Assembly: GCA_024276675.1 (NCBI GenBank)
Contig: JAJRWT010000081.1
Span: 82,904 to 146,903, forward strand
Reading direction: 5' to 3'
Length of the DNA stretch: 64,000 nucleotides
Source: Myxococcota bacterium
GTDB taxonomy: Bacteria; Myxococcota_A; UBA796; JAFGLY01
Part shown: one piece after another, positions 25,843 to 35,041 of the stretch
Layout: each line of letters begins with the position of its first letter
Position numbering within the stretch: position 1 is the first letter of the stretch
Notes under the pieces: generated by a model
Told to the model about the DNA's origin: nothing
Database searches by the model: none
The model's input: only the letters and a program-made list of their open reading frames with translations
Made by a program: the position numbers and the translations under genes

Positions 25843-26211
25843 TCAATTGGCCAGGAGCCTCAGGATGGCGCCCGCGGCTTCCACGCGGAGCGCCGGCTCC
25901 CTTGCCTGCAGGAAGGGTTCCGCCAGCTTGATATCCTCGGGTCGGGCCAGGCGCCCCAACTGCCTCAGGGATTCCAGTTGGATCACCATGTCGTCCCCAT
26001 TTGACAATCCCTCCAGGATCATCGTTTCCAGGAACCTCACCAAACGATCTCCAGGGGTCCGCTTCCCGGCCCTGGCAACCGCGTCGCCGCTGGCCCGCAG
26101 GGCGAAGGCCCTGGTCAGGCGATCAGCATCATGCCAACCGGCCCTGGCCGCTGCCAGGCCACCTTTCCCGCGGGAGAGAAGAGCCAACCTTGCGTAGACC
26201 CGCAGTTCCAC
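25843..26211 (-). CDS. HEAT-repeat protein, C-terminal part of an interrupted gene
   Basis: 122 residues if started at GTG 26211, which has no ribosome site. The helical repeat pattern (LRASGDAVARAG, LESLRQLGRLA, LRVEAAGAILRLL) is the same as in the 305-residue protein just upstream. The two are in the same frame, parted only by TAA at 26256-26254 and 14 further sense codons that also look coding (SEKLLRRIRAP). I read it as the end of one HEAT-repeat protein of about 440 residues. Confidence 0.65.
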   Translation of the reverse strand: MELRVYARLALLSRGKGGLAAARAGWHDADRLTRAFALRASGDAVARAGKRTPGDRLVRFLETMILEGLSNGDDMVIQLESLRQLGRLARPEDIKLAEPFLQAREPALRVEAAGAILRLLAN

Positions 26212-26253
26212 GGGAGCGCGAATCCGCCTCAGGAGTTTCTCCGACAGCCGACC

Positions 26254-27171
26254 TTACATGCCCGCGACGAAGTCTATCGCATCCAACACCGAAGAGTGAT
26301 CGCCATCCTCTCGCAGTTGAAGAGAACGGCGCAGCAACACTTCTCCCATGGGAGATCCCAACTCCGCAAGAGCCACTCCCAGCAGGGCTGGCTCTGGCTC
26401 ATCCAACTGGCCGGACAGATCCTCCAGGACCGGGATCAGGGCATGGACGCCACTCTGCCCCAGGTCCAGTGCAAAACGCAGATCAACAGGGAAAACCGCA
26501 TCTGGAAAGGACTCCACCATGGCTCGGATGGCGTCCTGCCGGCCCCAGATGGCAGCAGGGAGAGCCAGTGGGGCCACTTCCCAGTCCCGTTGAGCCTGAT
26601 GCCATAATTCCATCAACAAGGGATATTCTTCTCTACTGGCGTGGTGGGCGACGATGACGGCGGCCCTGACCCTGTCGTAGAGCGCGACATCCGGTCGCAG
26701 CGCTGTCTGTGCCAACAGGTCCAGGGCATCCCGCTCCCCGCTGCGCCCTTCCAGTGCTTCGATGGTGGAGCGACGTACCTGGACGGCCGGGTCGAAGAGG
26801 CCCCGCAAGGCGAACTCTTGCCACTCCGGGCCAAGTTCCACCAGCAACGCGAGGGATCTCGCTCTCACGGTGCTATCCGCATCGGCCGCCTCGTCCTGCA
26901 GCAAGGCAGAGGCAGAGGCAGATGGGCCATCGTGGGGCTCATGGCCAGCGTGGCTGGACTGGGAAGAGAACAGCAGCAGCAACAACAGCAGAAAAGCTCC
27001 GTGCACGGCGCGAGAGCCGGTCTCGGCAGCGAATGATCCTGGGCGGGAGAACGGGTGTGCGCCACAGCGTATCCCTGCCCGTCTCGGCAGCGAACGGCAT
27101 CCCACGGTGGATTCGCCGGGCGTGGAAGCCCATCCCGGCCTCGGCTCACAACCATCAACGAAGGAGTGCAT
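26254..27171 (-). CDS. HEAT-repeat exported protein, N-terminal part ending at an in-frame TAA
   Basis: 305 residues. The ATG at 27171 overlaps the end of the FHA gene by 17 nt, which suggests coupling. The first about 54 residues are atypical, followed by a Leu-run signal segment (AFLLLLLLLFSS, residues 59-70) ending at SSHA; a later GTG at residue 56 is possible. The mature part is made of HEAT-like helix pairs (VRARSLALLVELG, VQVRRSTIEALEG, DRVRAAVIVAHHA). TAA at 26256-26254 stops it, but HEAT repeats continue in the same frame to 25843. A scaffold role for the FHA/Tad cluster is inferred from position. Confidence 0.68.
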   Translation of the reverse strand: MHSFVDGCEPRPGWASTPGESTVGCRSLPRRAGIRCGAHPFSRPGSFAAETGSRAVHGAFLLLLLLLFSSQSSHAGHEPHDGPSASASALLQDEAADADSTVRARSLALLVELGPEWQEFALRGLFDPAVQVRRSTIEALEGRSGERDALDLLAQTALRPDVALYDRVRAAVIVAHHASREEYPLLMELWHQAQRDWEVAPLALPAAIWGRQDAIRAMVESFPDAVFPVDLRFALDLGQSGVHALIPVLEDLSGQLDEPEPALLGVALAELGSPMGEVLLRRSLQLREDGDHSSVLDAIDFVAGM

Positions 27172-29449
27172 CGATATGCTTCTGAGCCTTCACCGCAAGT
27201 GAAGAGCTTGCCGATTCGCAGTACTCGATAACCTTGCGATAGCGGCCCACCGCGAGATCGGTCTGGTTGGAACCTTCGTAGATCTCAGCCTCGGTCCAGG
27301 CCTTCCGAGCGAGTTGGTCCAGTTCTTGTTGGACTTCTTCCAGGCGACGCCTGGCCGAGCTGTAGTAGGGATCCTTCTTCAGGGTTTCCCTGAAACGAGT
27401 TCGGGCCGCCAGGTAGTCCTGGGCCTTCAGGGCGGTCAGACCAGCGCGGTAGAACACCCGTGCCTGCTCGTTGAGCCTGGCCTTGGCCTGTCGAATCTGT
27501 TCCTCGGCTTTCCAATAGAACTCGGTACTTTTCTGGGTGTCGGCCGACAGGACTTCTTCGAATATACCAATGGCCTTGACATACTCGCCCATCGCGAACT
27601 CTCTTTGCCCCCTGTCGAAAAGCACGGCGATGTCGGCGGCATGGGCCTCGAGCTTTCGGCGCTGGGCTGCCACGTTCCGAGACCGACGGATTGCCCGTAT
27701 CTTTTCCAACATGCTTTTGAGCCGATCATCATCGGGGAAAAAAGTCTGAACCGCTTCGAGACCGCTCAGTGCGTCCGCTATGGAAACTCCGCTCTTTCTG
27801 TCGATGACCGCCTGTGCATCTTGTATGGCTTTGTCGTAGGCAGCTCTACGCTCTGAGTCGGATGTGCTCCTGCGAACCACTTCGGCGCGTAGACTCTTGA
27901 TCACGAAGAACTCGCAAGCGTGGTAGCCCATCTTGGCAGCGGTCGTGTTGCCTGGGTCCATCCGCTGGACCTGGGCATATTTTTCGATGGCCTCCAGGTA
28001 CTTCTGTGAACGGAATAGCTGGTTGCCCTCGTCCAGGAGACTGTCCACACCTGCTGACTGCCCTGCTGAAATATCCTGCTGCGGTGCTGCGGTCTGGGAT
28101 TGCTCTCCATGAACCGCCCGGGAGCTGGTCGAAGCAGTCGGGGCAGTCACATCCGATGCGGAATCCCGTGCCACCTTGAACACGACCAGAACCACCGGAA
28201 GAAGGCCGACCACGACTATCAACTTGCGGATGTGCCGCTCCATGAAGCTGCCACCGGCAGAACCGACGGCCCTGTTGGTCTTCAGGCGCCTTCCCCTTCG
28301 TGGCCGGGCGGCCCGCACGTCCATCTCTACCGCTCCAAAGCCTCCCGGTGCCGCCTGCTGCAGGCCAGGACCCACCGGAACATCCGTAACGGCTGATCCT
28401 GAAGAAGGTGCCGGCACAGAAGGTACCGGCGGGACTGGTGCCAGGCCTCCTTGGGAGCCTGGGGGTACTTCGACGGGCGAAGGTGGCGGGCGATCCGATT
28501 GTTCCTTTGCGGGAGGTTCGCCCCCGACCCTCGTTGGGAGATCTGCCAGTTCTCCGGCAAAGGAAGATGGTCCCGAACCCATGGCAAGAAGAGGGTCGCC
28601 ACCAGGCGCCGCCAGATCTCCACCCATGTCGTGAGGCTTCCCTCGAGTCTGCCCGCTGGGATCAGCATCGGCTGCCTTCCTTGAATCCTGCATGGCGAAC
28701 CGAGCATCTTCGTTGGCGTCTGGTTGGGAAAGAGGAGATCCGCCTTCGACAACCCGGTCCGGGGCAAACCCGGGGAGTGAGTCGGAATCCGTCAGGAGGA
28801 ACCTGAATTCGGAGTTTCCGATACGTATACGATCACCGTGGGCCAGTACCTGCTCACGAACACGCGAGTTGTTTACAAAAGTCCCGTTGGCCGAGCCAGA
28901 ATCCCTCACATACCATTTTCCACCGCTGGCGTAGATCTCGGCATGGAGCCTGCTGGCGGATGGATCGGAGACCACGATGTCGCGCTGTTCGGCACGCCCC
29001 AGCCTCGTGCCGGAAGAGGCGAGATCATAGTGGCCGTGGAGCCCATGCCCCCCCAGGGTTTCCAGGCGTGCTCCTTTGCTGGCCTCCCGTTGTGCCGGTG
29101 GGGCGGAAGAAATGTTCACCGGTTGAGTCGAGCCTGATTGCTGGGGAACAGGTACGAAGTCGAAGCGCAACGTGAACGGGTCAATGAAGACTTCGTCACC
29201 TTCCTGGAGGGTCTGCTGCTTTATCGGTTCGCCGTTGATGTAGGTGCCGTTCCCGCTACCCAGATCCTTGACTACAACCCGATCCGGATCAATGGCAATG
29301 CTGGCGTGCCGCCGGGAAACAGCGATGTCTCTCAAGACCAGGCCGTTGTCCTCGGCACGCCCCACCTGGAGTACACCGTGCTTCAAGATCAGGCGCCGCT
29401 CCGGAAACCCGGGACAGCTCACGATCAACTCCACTTGCCGTCTGACCAT
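27155..29449 (-). CDS. Membrane protein with two FHA domains and a TPR region
   Basis: 764 residues. FHA1 at about 7-100 (VGRAEDN, SRRHAS, GSGNGTYING) and FHA2 at about 128-220 (LGRAEQ, SRLHAE, GSANGTFVNN) both keep the Gly-Arg, Ser-x-x-His and Asn-Gly-Thr residues that bind phosphothreonine. A Pro-rich linker (230-395) leads to a membrane helix at 410-426, followed by TPR-like repeats and coiled coil from about 475 to the end. So the FHA domains face the cytoplasm and the TPR part the periplasm. It is third in a row of FHA membrane proteins and overlaps the HEAT gene. Confidence 0.85.
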   Translation of the reverse strand: MVRRQVELIVSCPGFPERRLILKHGVLQVGRAEDNGLVLRDIAVSRRHASIAIDPDRVVVKDLGSGNGTYINGEPIKQQTLQEGDEVFIDPFTLRFDFVPVPQQSGSTQPVNISSAPPAQREASKGARLETLGGHGLHGHYDLASSGTRLGRAEQRDIVVSDPSASRLHAEIYASGGKWYVRDSGSANGTFVNNSRVREQVLAHGDRIRIGNSEFRFLLTDSDSLPGFAPDRVVEGGSPLSQPDANEDARFAMQDSRKAADADPSGQTRGKPHDMGGDLAAPGGDPLLAMGSGPSSFAGELADLPTRVGGEPPAKEQSDRPPPSPVEVPPGSQGGLAPVPPVPSVPAPSSGSAVTDVPVGPGLQQAAPGGFGAVEMDVRAARPRRGRRLKTNRAVGSAGGSFMERHIRKLIVVVGLLPVVLVVFKVARDSASDVTAPTASTSSRAVHGEQSQTAAPQQDISAGQSAGVDSLLDEGNQLFRSQKYLEAIEKYAQVQRMDPGNTTAAKMGYHACEFFVIKSLRAEVVRRSTSDSERRAAYDKAIQDAQAVIDRKSGVSIADALSGLEAVQTFFPDDDRLKSMLEKIRAIRRSRNVAAQRRKLEAHAADIAVLFDRGQREFAMGEYVKAIGIFEEVLSADTQKSTEFYWKAEEQIRQAKARLNEQARVFYRAGLTALKAQDYLAARTRFRETLKKDPYYSSARRRLEEVQQELDQLARKAWTEAEIYEGSNQTDLAVGRYRKVIEYCESASSSLAVKAQKHIDALLR

Positions 29450-29554
29450 TTGAGGCAGCCCCCTTGGCAGGCTCCATGACAGGATGCTGGAACAGGATCC
29501 CGTTGACGATAAGGTTCTAATCGCTATCGGGACTCCTTCAAAACAGAAAGCCGA

Positions 29555-30571
29555 TCAATACTGGTGCTGTACCTTGGTTCTGGCCTTCTCCAGGTAGATC
29601 GTGGCGTCCTTGTAGGCCTTGCTCTCAGGATCGGGAGATAGCAGGAGTACCATCTCCCAGGAATTGATGGCCTGCTGGAACTGGAGGTTGTTGTAGTATC
29701 GAAGACCCGCGGACATCTGCTCCTCTATGGCCCGGGTGATCTCGGTATTGAGCCGATCTATACGACGGATGCAGATTTCGCATGAAGGGTCCAGGGCCAT
29801 TGCCTGGTGATATGCCACTAGGGCTTCATGCAGGCGATTGACCCTGTAGAGAGAATGCCCCTGCTCTACCAGTTCAGCCACGGAGACGCCTTCCGGTGGC
29901 GGAGGCCAGGTGGTTTCCTGTTCTTCGTGCCCGGGTTCTTGTTCCGGGCCTGTCACCAGCTCACCCAGGGAAGAGAGCGCGACGCGGTCTTCCTGGTCCT
30001 CCGGCGCCGACTGTTCCTCGGCCATGGCTATGCTGGCACTCCTGAGGAGATCTTCGACTTCTTCCTGCGCAATCTCTCCCGCCTGCCCCGCCCCGTGGTC
30101 CTGACCAAGAGAGATCACGAACAACACGATGAGCAACAGCAGTGCCAGGACAACTGCAAAGGGCCACAGACGCCAGCGCCTGGCCCGCTGGGAAGATGGA
30201 GCGTGCTGGTCCGGGGAATCGGAAACATGGGAAGGGATGGCAAGTGCCCTGGGGGCCCCGGAATACTCCATGCGTACCAGAAAAACGTGCCGCCCGGCGT
30301 TTATCCGGTCCCCGATGGATACCTGCTTCTGGGCCAGTACCCGTTCCCCGTTGACAAAAGTCCCGTTCCTGGCACCCAGATCCTGTACCCACAGGTTTCC
30401 GTTGTGGAAGATGAACCTGGCGTGCTGTCTTGAGACGGCGGTATCGTCGATGTGGATCTGGTTTTCCGGATCACGCCCCAGCCCGAGACCGCTTTCGTTG
30501 ACCTGGAAACGCTTCCCCTTCACGTCTCCCTCGATTCCCAGCAGGATTGGATATCCGGTGTTCACAGGCAT
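29555..30571 (-). CDS. FHA domain membrane protein with periplasmic TPR-like region
   Basis: 338 residues. The FHA domain spans about 8-102 (LGRDPEN at 31-37, SRQHAR at 47-52, ARNGTFVNGERV at 67-78). A basic stretch RARRWR precedes a membrane helix at about 136-154, then an acidic linker and two or three TPR-like helix pairs (228-338, with 'LYRVNRLHEALVAYHQAM'). The layout is a smaller version of the next gene's product. GGGA precedes the ATG at 30571, and 6 nt separate it from the gene before it, so they are co-transcribed. Confidence 0.85.
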   Translation of the reverse strand: MPVNTGYPILLGIEGDVKGKRFQVNESGLGLGRDPENQIHIDDTAVSRQHARFIFHNGNLWVQDLGARNGTFVNGERVLAQKQVSIGDRINAGRHVFLVRMEYSGAPRALAIPSHVSDSPDQHAPSSQRARRWRLWPFAVVLALLLLIVLFVISLGQDHGAGQAGEIAQEEVEDLLRSASIAMAEEQSAPEDQEDRVALSSLGELVTGPEQEPGHEEQETTWPPPPEGVSVAELVEQGHSLYRVNRLHEALVAYHQAMALDPSCEICIRRIDRLNTEITRAIEEQMSAGLRYYNNLQFQQAINSWEMVLLLSPDPESKAYKDATIYLEKARTKVQHQY

Positions 30572-30577
30572 GAGTCC

Positions 30578-32704
30578 CTACCCTACGGAGACCAGGCTGA
30601 TGCGGGCCCGCTCCTGCCTGGCCACCACACATATCCTGGCCCGGTTGACACCCAGGCCAACCTCTCGCACGAGCGGATCAAGTCCTTCGCCGGCGGTGGC
30701 AACAGGTGAGTCGGCGCAGGCAGCGCGAAGTGAATCGAGGAAGGCTTCATCTGGTAGAAGTGTAGCCAGGCCCCTGGCAAGTGCCTGGTCACGATTCAAG
30801 CCAAGCCACGAAAGCGCACCATCACTGATTTCCAGCAGCTTGTCACACCCTTCCACCAGGAACACGGGCACCGACAGCCCACGCACCATGACTCCGATGG
30901 CCTCGATACCGGCATCCGGCGCGGTGCTTCGATCTCTCCCTCCAGCCCCGGCACGACTCCAGCGGCCCAACACGCGATCCACGGAATGAGCCAGATCACG
31001 CAGTTCCTTCCAGTCCACCACGGTGGAAACGCGAGAGAGATGCCCATGCAGCGCCAACTCCAATTCGTCGCGAAGCTCTTTCACGGGGCGGCTTGCCATT
31101 TGCCATGCCAGTACACCTGTCGCTCCAAAGGCGAGAAACGTGACCATCACCGAGGCCAGCAGCCAGGTTCCCGATGGGACTGATTCGTCGAGCACCACTC
31201 CAGTATCGTAGAGGATGTATGCCCAGCCCTCCAGTGAAGCGGGAGCACCTTCCACCGGGCTGACCTTGATGGGTGAAAGCACGTGCCATTCGCCCCCACC
31301 GCCATTCCAGGTGACGGTCTGCCCCAGTTGGTTGGCTTCCTTGAAGAAGTCCTTCGTCGCGATGGACTGCCTAACCTTTTCCGGCGGGGCACGCACTATT
31401 CCCCTGGAATCAGTGATGAGGGCCAACTGCACGCCTCGTTCCTTGAGAATGAAAGTTGCGTCCAGGGCAAGGTTGTTCTGTTTCGCTACTGCCGTGATGT
31501 TGCGGGCGCCCAGCGCCAGGCCCAAGGCTCTGGCTCTGCTCAGGGTCTGCTCCAAAGCCACCTCGCGAACGTGCCAGTAGCCAGCCAACACACCCCCGGC
31601 AGGCGCAAACAGCACGACCAGGGCCGCCAGCGCCATCAGGCCGGCGAGCTGGATCTTCCAGGGCAATCCACGAATCCTTTTCCAGAACGACCTGACTTGC
31701 GCAAATATGCTCCTTGAACCACCGTGGGAGTATTCGGTTGTGAGGTCGCTGGTCGTTTCAGCCCCGGGTTCCGCAGCAGCGGCAAAGGCCGGGGAAGCCA
31801 CCGAAGCAGGGTCCGTCTCCAAGCCCGCCGCCGATGGCATCCCGAATCCTGCAGATGCCGCGGAGCCGGCGTAGTCACTGGGAGGAGCCACGGGCCGTGG
31901 GAAATCCCGGAATTCGGAGCAGCGGTCTTCCTGGGCACGCCCAGCGGGCCCATGACCGCCTGGCAAGTCACCGGTTTCCACCTGGATGGCTGTTTCTTCC
32001 TGGGAAGCAGTAGACCCGGCTGGAGTACCCGCAGGCGGGGATTCCAGCTCTGGAGAGTTGAAAGATATGGGCTCCACCGCCGGGTCCCCGTGGGGGATCT
32101 CGTCGACTCCCCGCAACTGCGTCCCATGTTTTTCCGCGCGGCTTCCGGGAGGGCGTTCCACGGTGGGGACAGGTCCACCCGGGGCCTGGGAGGATGGTCC
32201 GAGTTCGTCGCCGAAGCCACCTGGCGGGTGCCCCATTCCGAAACCAGGAGCATCTCCCGTGGCGCCTCCCGTGCCTGCTGCATCGGCTGAGAGATTGCCA
32301 CTCGCGGCAGCGGGCCCGGGGGCTCCAGACGGACCAAATGGTTGGGGTGAATCTTGGGTGCCCTGCCCAGCGGTCGCGGGAGATGAGTGGGCGCCCGGAG
32401 ATGTTGCCACCCTGGACTCCCGCACCTCCATCTTCAGCAGCCAGTCCCCCAGTTGTACCCGGTCACCGTCGGCCATCGAGCACTGCTGTACCCTTCTGCC
32501 TTCCAACACGACTCCGTTGGTGGAGTTGCGATCCTGGAGGGTCACGGCGTCCCCATCCAAAATGAACACACAGTGCCGCTGGCTGACATGGGAGCTTGGC
32601 AGTTGGATGTCGCTGGCGGAAGAGCGACCGACGGTGTTTCTTCCCTGCTTCAGGGTAAATCGGGCTCCCACCCGTGGCCCCCTGATTACGACGAGCTGGA
32701 TCAT
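30578..32704 (-). CDS. FHA domain membrane sensor with extracytoplasmic sensing, HAMP-like and PAS-like parts
   Basis: 708 residues. FHA domain at about 4-95 (VGRSSASD, SQRHCV, DRNSTNGVVL), Pro/Gly/Ala-rich linker (100-330), membrane helix 351-377, an extracytoplasmic domain of about 135 residues in the style of chemoreceptor or Cache sensors ('LALITDSRGIVRAP'), a second helix 513-536, a HAMP-like segment (RPVKELRDELELALHG) and a PAS-like domain from about 601 (VFLVEGCDKLLEISDGALSWLG). No kinase or cyclase follows, so it probably passes the signal by protein contacts. Its ATGA overlaps the DUF192 stop by 4 nt. Confidence 0.83.
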   Translation of the reverse strand: MIQLVVIRGPRVGARFTLKQGRNTVGRSSASDIQLPSSHVSQRHCVFILDGDAVTLQDRNSTNGVVLEGRRVQQCSMADGDRVQLGDWLLKMEVRESRVATSPGAHSSPATAGQGTQDSPQPFGPSGAPGPAAASGNLSADAAGTGGATGDAPGFGMGHPPGGFGDELGPSSQAPGGPVPTVERPPGSRAEKHGTQLRGVDEIPHGDPAVEPISFNSPELESPPAGTPAGSTASQEETAIQVETGDLPGGHGPAGRAQEDRCSEFRDFPRPVAPPSDYAGSAASAGFGMPSAAGLETDPASVASPAFAAAAEPGAETTSDLTTEYSHGGSRSIFAQVRSFWKRIRGLPWKIQLAGLMALAALVVLFAPAGGVLAGYWHVREVALEQTLSRARALGLALGARNITAVAKQNNLALDATFILKERGVQLALITDSRGIVRAPPEKVRQSIATKDFFKEANQLGQTVTWNGGGGEWHVLSPIKVSPVEGAPASLEGWAYILYDTGVVLDESVPSGTWLLASVMVTFLAFGATGVLAWQMASRPVKELRDELELALHGHLSRVSTVVDWKELRDLAHSVDRVLGRWSRAGAGGRDRSTAPDAGIEAIGVMVRGLSVPVFLVEGCDKLLEISDGALSWLGLNRDQALARGLATLLPDEAFLDSLRAACADSPVATAGEGLDPLVREVGLGVNRARICVVARQERARISLVSVG

Positions 32705-33066
32705 GGCGCCCTCGCCTCGATGTGAAGATGATCTCCCTCGCGAGTGCCAGTGCGGCGGGCCGTCCCTGCTGGCAGTTCCAGTACTCCGGAGGCTTGCCGG
32801 TAGATGCCGGTCACCCGCCAGGGCCCCATCTCAGGGACTACAGCGACAACCATGCCGTTCTTGTCGATGAATAGAACATCGATGGAATAGCGCATGAAAA
32901 AAGTGTGAACGGACCTGCACGGTTCAATGATCATGCCGCTCCCATTCTGTAGCTTCCGCGATCCCAACAGCCCTTTCATCCGGGATAAGCAACTGGCCGA
33001 CAGGGCAATCCGATCCCCCAGCACAGTGCCCCTTGTGCGATTGCGGACCAGCAAGAAGCTATCCAC
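32701..33066 (-). CDS. DUF192 family protein
   Basis: 121 residues from GTG 33066, whose codon overlaps the tadC stop (GTGGATAG). TTG 33084 is an alternative start. The DUF192 core is clear: LSRMKGLLGSRKL, 'IEPCRSVHTFFMRYSIDVLFID' and VLELPAGTA. Function of the family is not known; it often accompanies tad pilus genes, as here. Confidence 0.88.
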   Translation of the reverse strand: MDSFLLVRNRTRGTVLGDRIALSASCLSRMKGLLGSRKLQNGSGMIIEPCRSVHTFFMRYSIDVLFIDKNGMVVAVVPEMGPWRVTGIYRQASGVLELPAGTARRTGTREGDHLHIEARAP

Positions 33067-33985
33067 CGACCACCCCCCCACCAAACACGAAGTTGAGAAG
33101 AAAAGGACCGAAGACCACGACGAATACCGCGGGCATCACGCAGAGGATCAAGGGGAAAAGCAGCTTCTGTGATGCCAGGGCGCCCTTTCGTTCCGCGGCC
33201 TGGAAACGCTTTGTACGGATGAGATCCGACTGGGCCCGCAACACCGGCCCTACGCTGGCACCCAGTATGTCCGCCTGGATGAGGAGGGCAGAGAAACTGG
33301 AGATCTCTGGCATGTCGCAACGGAACGACAGGTTGCGTAGTGCCTGTTGGCGTGATGCCCCGATCTGGATTTCGTGAAGGAAAAAAGCCAGTTCTTCGAT
33401 CAGGGGGCCTTGCCTGGCCTTTTCGCAGACCTTGTGCAGCCCTGCCACGAAGTCCAGACCAGCCTCTACGGAGAGGGTCAATAGGTCCATTACGTAGGGC
33501 ATGGACCTGCGGATGGAGTCCTGACGCTTGCGAACCTCGCCGTTGAGCCAGGCATCCGGAAAGAAGAAACCCAGGGCCAATATTGCCGGGTCAAGTATGA
33601 TGGGAGGTTGCCAGCCAATGATTACGCGGATGAAGAGTCCCGCGAACAGCGACCAGAACACGATGGCCATGGTGATCTTGTAGGCGATGAATTCATCCGT
33701 GCTCAGCCCGCCCGTCATTCCCGCCGTGACGAATCTACGATCCACCTTTTCGCGATACGCTTTGAAGCCCAGGTGCCTGACCAGGGGAAGAAAGAGGCTG
33801 AAGAGTGGGCGAAAACTGGTGATGATGAAGCTTACACGCCCAGAATCCACTCCCTGAAGCCCCAAGGCTTCCTCGGCTTGCTGCCTGGTGCGGTCCGGCA
33901 CCATGGAGAAGGCCATGAACAACACGGATAGGCCAAACACCACGAGCAGAACCAGGTACGGGAACTGGGCCAGATGGGTGAACAT
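33059..33985 (-). CDS. tadC: Type II secretion system F-domain protein, TadC-like
   Basis: 308 residues with membrane helices near 8-28, 105-125, 130-150 and 275-305. The conserved cytoplasmic T2SSF domain is seen as 'SMPYVMDLLTLSVEAGLDFVAGL' and 'ADILGASVGPVLRAQSDLIR'. TadC and its partner TadB form the inner-membrane platform of Tad pili. The ATPase tadA, tadB and the pilin are not in this window, so the rest of the system, if intact, must lie elsewhere. First gene of the run tadC-DUF192-FHA-FHA-FHA-HEAT, with overlaps at several joints. Confidence 0.9.
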   Translation of the reverse strand: MFTHLAQFPYLVLLVVFGLSVLFMAFSMVPDRTRQQAEEALGLQGVDSGRVSFIITSFRPLFSLFLPLVRHLGFKAYREKVDRRFVTAGMTGGLSTDEFIAYKITMAIVFWSLFAGLFIRVIIGWQPPIILDPAILALGFFFPDAWLNGEVRKRQDSIRRSMPYVMDLLTLSVEAGLDFVAGLHKVCEKARQGPLIEELAFFLHEIQIGASRQQALRNLSFRCDMPEISSFSALLIQADILGASVGPVLRAQSDLIRTKRFQAAERKGALASQKLLFPLILCVMPAVFVVVFGPFLLNFVFGGGVVGG

Positions 33986-34105
33986 GGACGAACGACCTGA
34001 TGTGCTATCTTACGAGGGCTTTGGAGGCGCAGGAACGATATAGTATCGCCTCGGAGCACTCCAGTACAGTCACCCATTTCCCACCAGCACATGGTCGGAC
34101 CCGGG

Positions 34106-35041
34106 TCAAAGGAGCCCAAGGGCCTTCGAGATATCCACACGGATTCTCTTCATCAGCTCATCACGCCCGGAAAAGCGTTGTTCCCGGCGTATCCAGGCCA
34201 CGAAACCCACTTCCAACTCGTGCCCGTAGAGCCCGGCATCGGCGATGGCGCCATCTGGCACCAGCAGGTGAACCTCAGGAACCAACCTACGCCCGGAGAA
34301 GGTGGGCCTGATGCCCATGTTGGCAACGGCGGGCAAGGAGTCCCCCCTGTCTACGCGAACCCTCACCGCGTAGACCCCGCGCCCGGGCACGAGTCCGCTG
34401 CTGACCAGGAGATTGGCTGTTGGAAAGCCCAGTTTTCTGCCCATTCCCTGACCTTTGACAACCGTGCCCCTCATAAAATGTGGTCTGCCCATGAGTTCAC
34501 CGGCCGTTGCCACTTCGCCGGCCAGGAGAAGGCTGCGTATTCGCGATGAAGACACGGGGCTTCCATCCAACTCGAAAGCGGTGACACTTTCCACGTGAAG
34601 TCCCGGCCAACCCTTTCGCAGGGAGCATTCGTCGCCGCCCCTGCCGCTGCCAAAACGGAAATCATGGCCCACGACCATGGCCGAAGGATGAAGCCTTCTC
34701 CCTATGACCTCGTCGGCAAACCACTGGGCCGGATGGCGGGAGAATGCCTGTGAGAACTGCTCTATGCAGACCTGGTCCACACCGTGTTCCCCGAGGAGCC
34801 TTACCCGGTCCGCCAGGGACAGCATCCTGGGTACCGGCTCACGGCCCCTGAGTACCTCCCGCGGCAGGGGTTCGAAGGTGTAGACCATGGCGGGCTGCTG
34901 CAGTTCATCGGCCAACTCCCGCAAACGCCCCAGGAGCGCCTGGTGACCCAGGTGAACGCCGTCAAAGCTCCCTATGGCAACAACGGGCCGCTGTTGGAGA
35001 TTGGAACAGGAATCCGAACAAAGAAAGACCTGTGGGAACAT
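34106..35041 (-). CDS. ribF: Bifunctional riboflavin kinase / FAD synthetase
   Basis: 311 residues. The N-terminal FMN adenylyltransferase domain shows GSFDGVHLGHQALL with the HxGH motif and SSSRIR (the ISSTxIR equivalent). The C-terminal riboflavin kinase domain shows GMGRKLGFPTANL with the PTAN motif and NMGIRPTF. It makes FMN and FAD from riboflavin. The ATG at 35041 has AAGGA upstream and gives the normal length; the frame is open for 77 more codons but these are unlike the family. Confidence 0.95.
   Translation of the reverse strand: MFPQVFLCSDSCSNLQQRPVVAIGSFDGVHLGHQALLGRLRELADELQQPAMVYTFEPLPREVLRGREPVPRMLSLADRVRLLGEHGVDQVCIEQFSQAFSRHPAQWFADEVIGRRLHPSAMVVGHDFRFGSGRGGDECSLRKGWPGLHVESVTAFELDGSPVSSSRIRSLLLAGEVATAGELMGRPHFMRGTVVKGQGMGRKLGFPTANLLVSSGLVPGRGVYAVRVRVDRGDSLPAVANMGIRPTFSGRRLVPEVHLLVPDGAIADAGLYGHELEVGFVAWIRREQRFSGRDELMKRIRVDISKALGLL

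Noticed and set aside
34862..34880. tRNA T-loop-like ggttcga sequence, also at 46490
   Set aside because: Both lie inside coding sequence (ribF, DUF1015) and no acceptor stem, anticodon arm or CCA can be paired around them.
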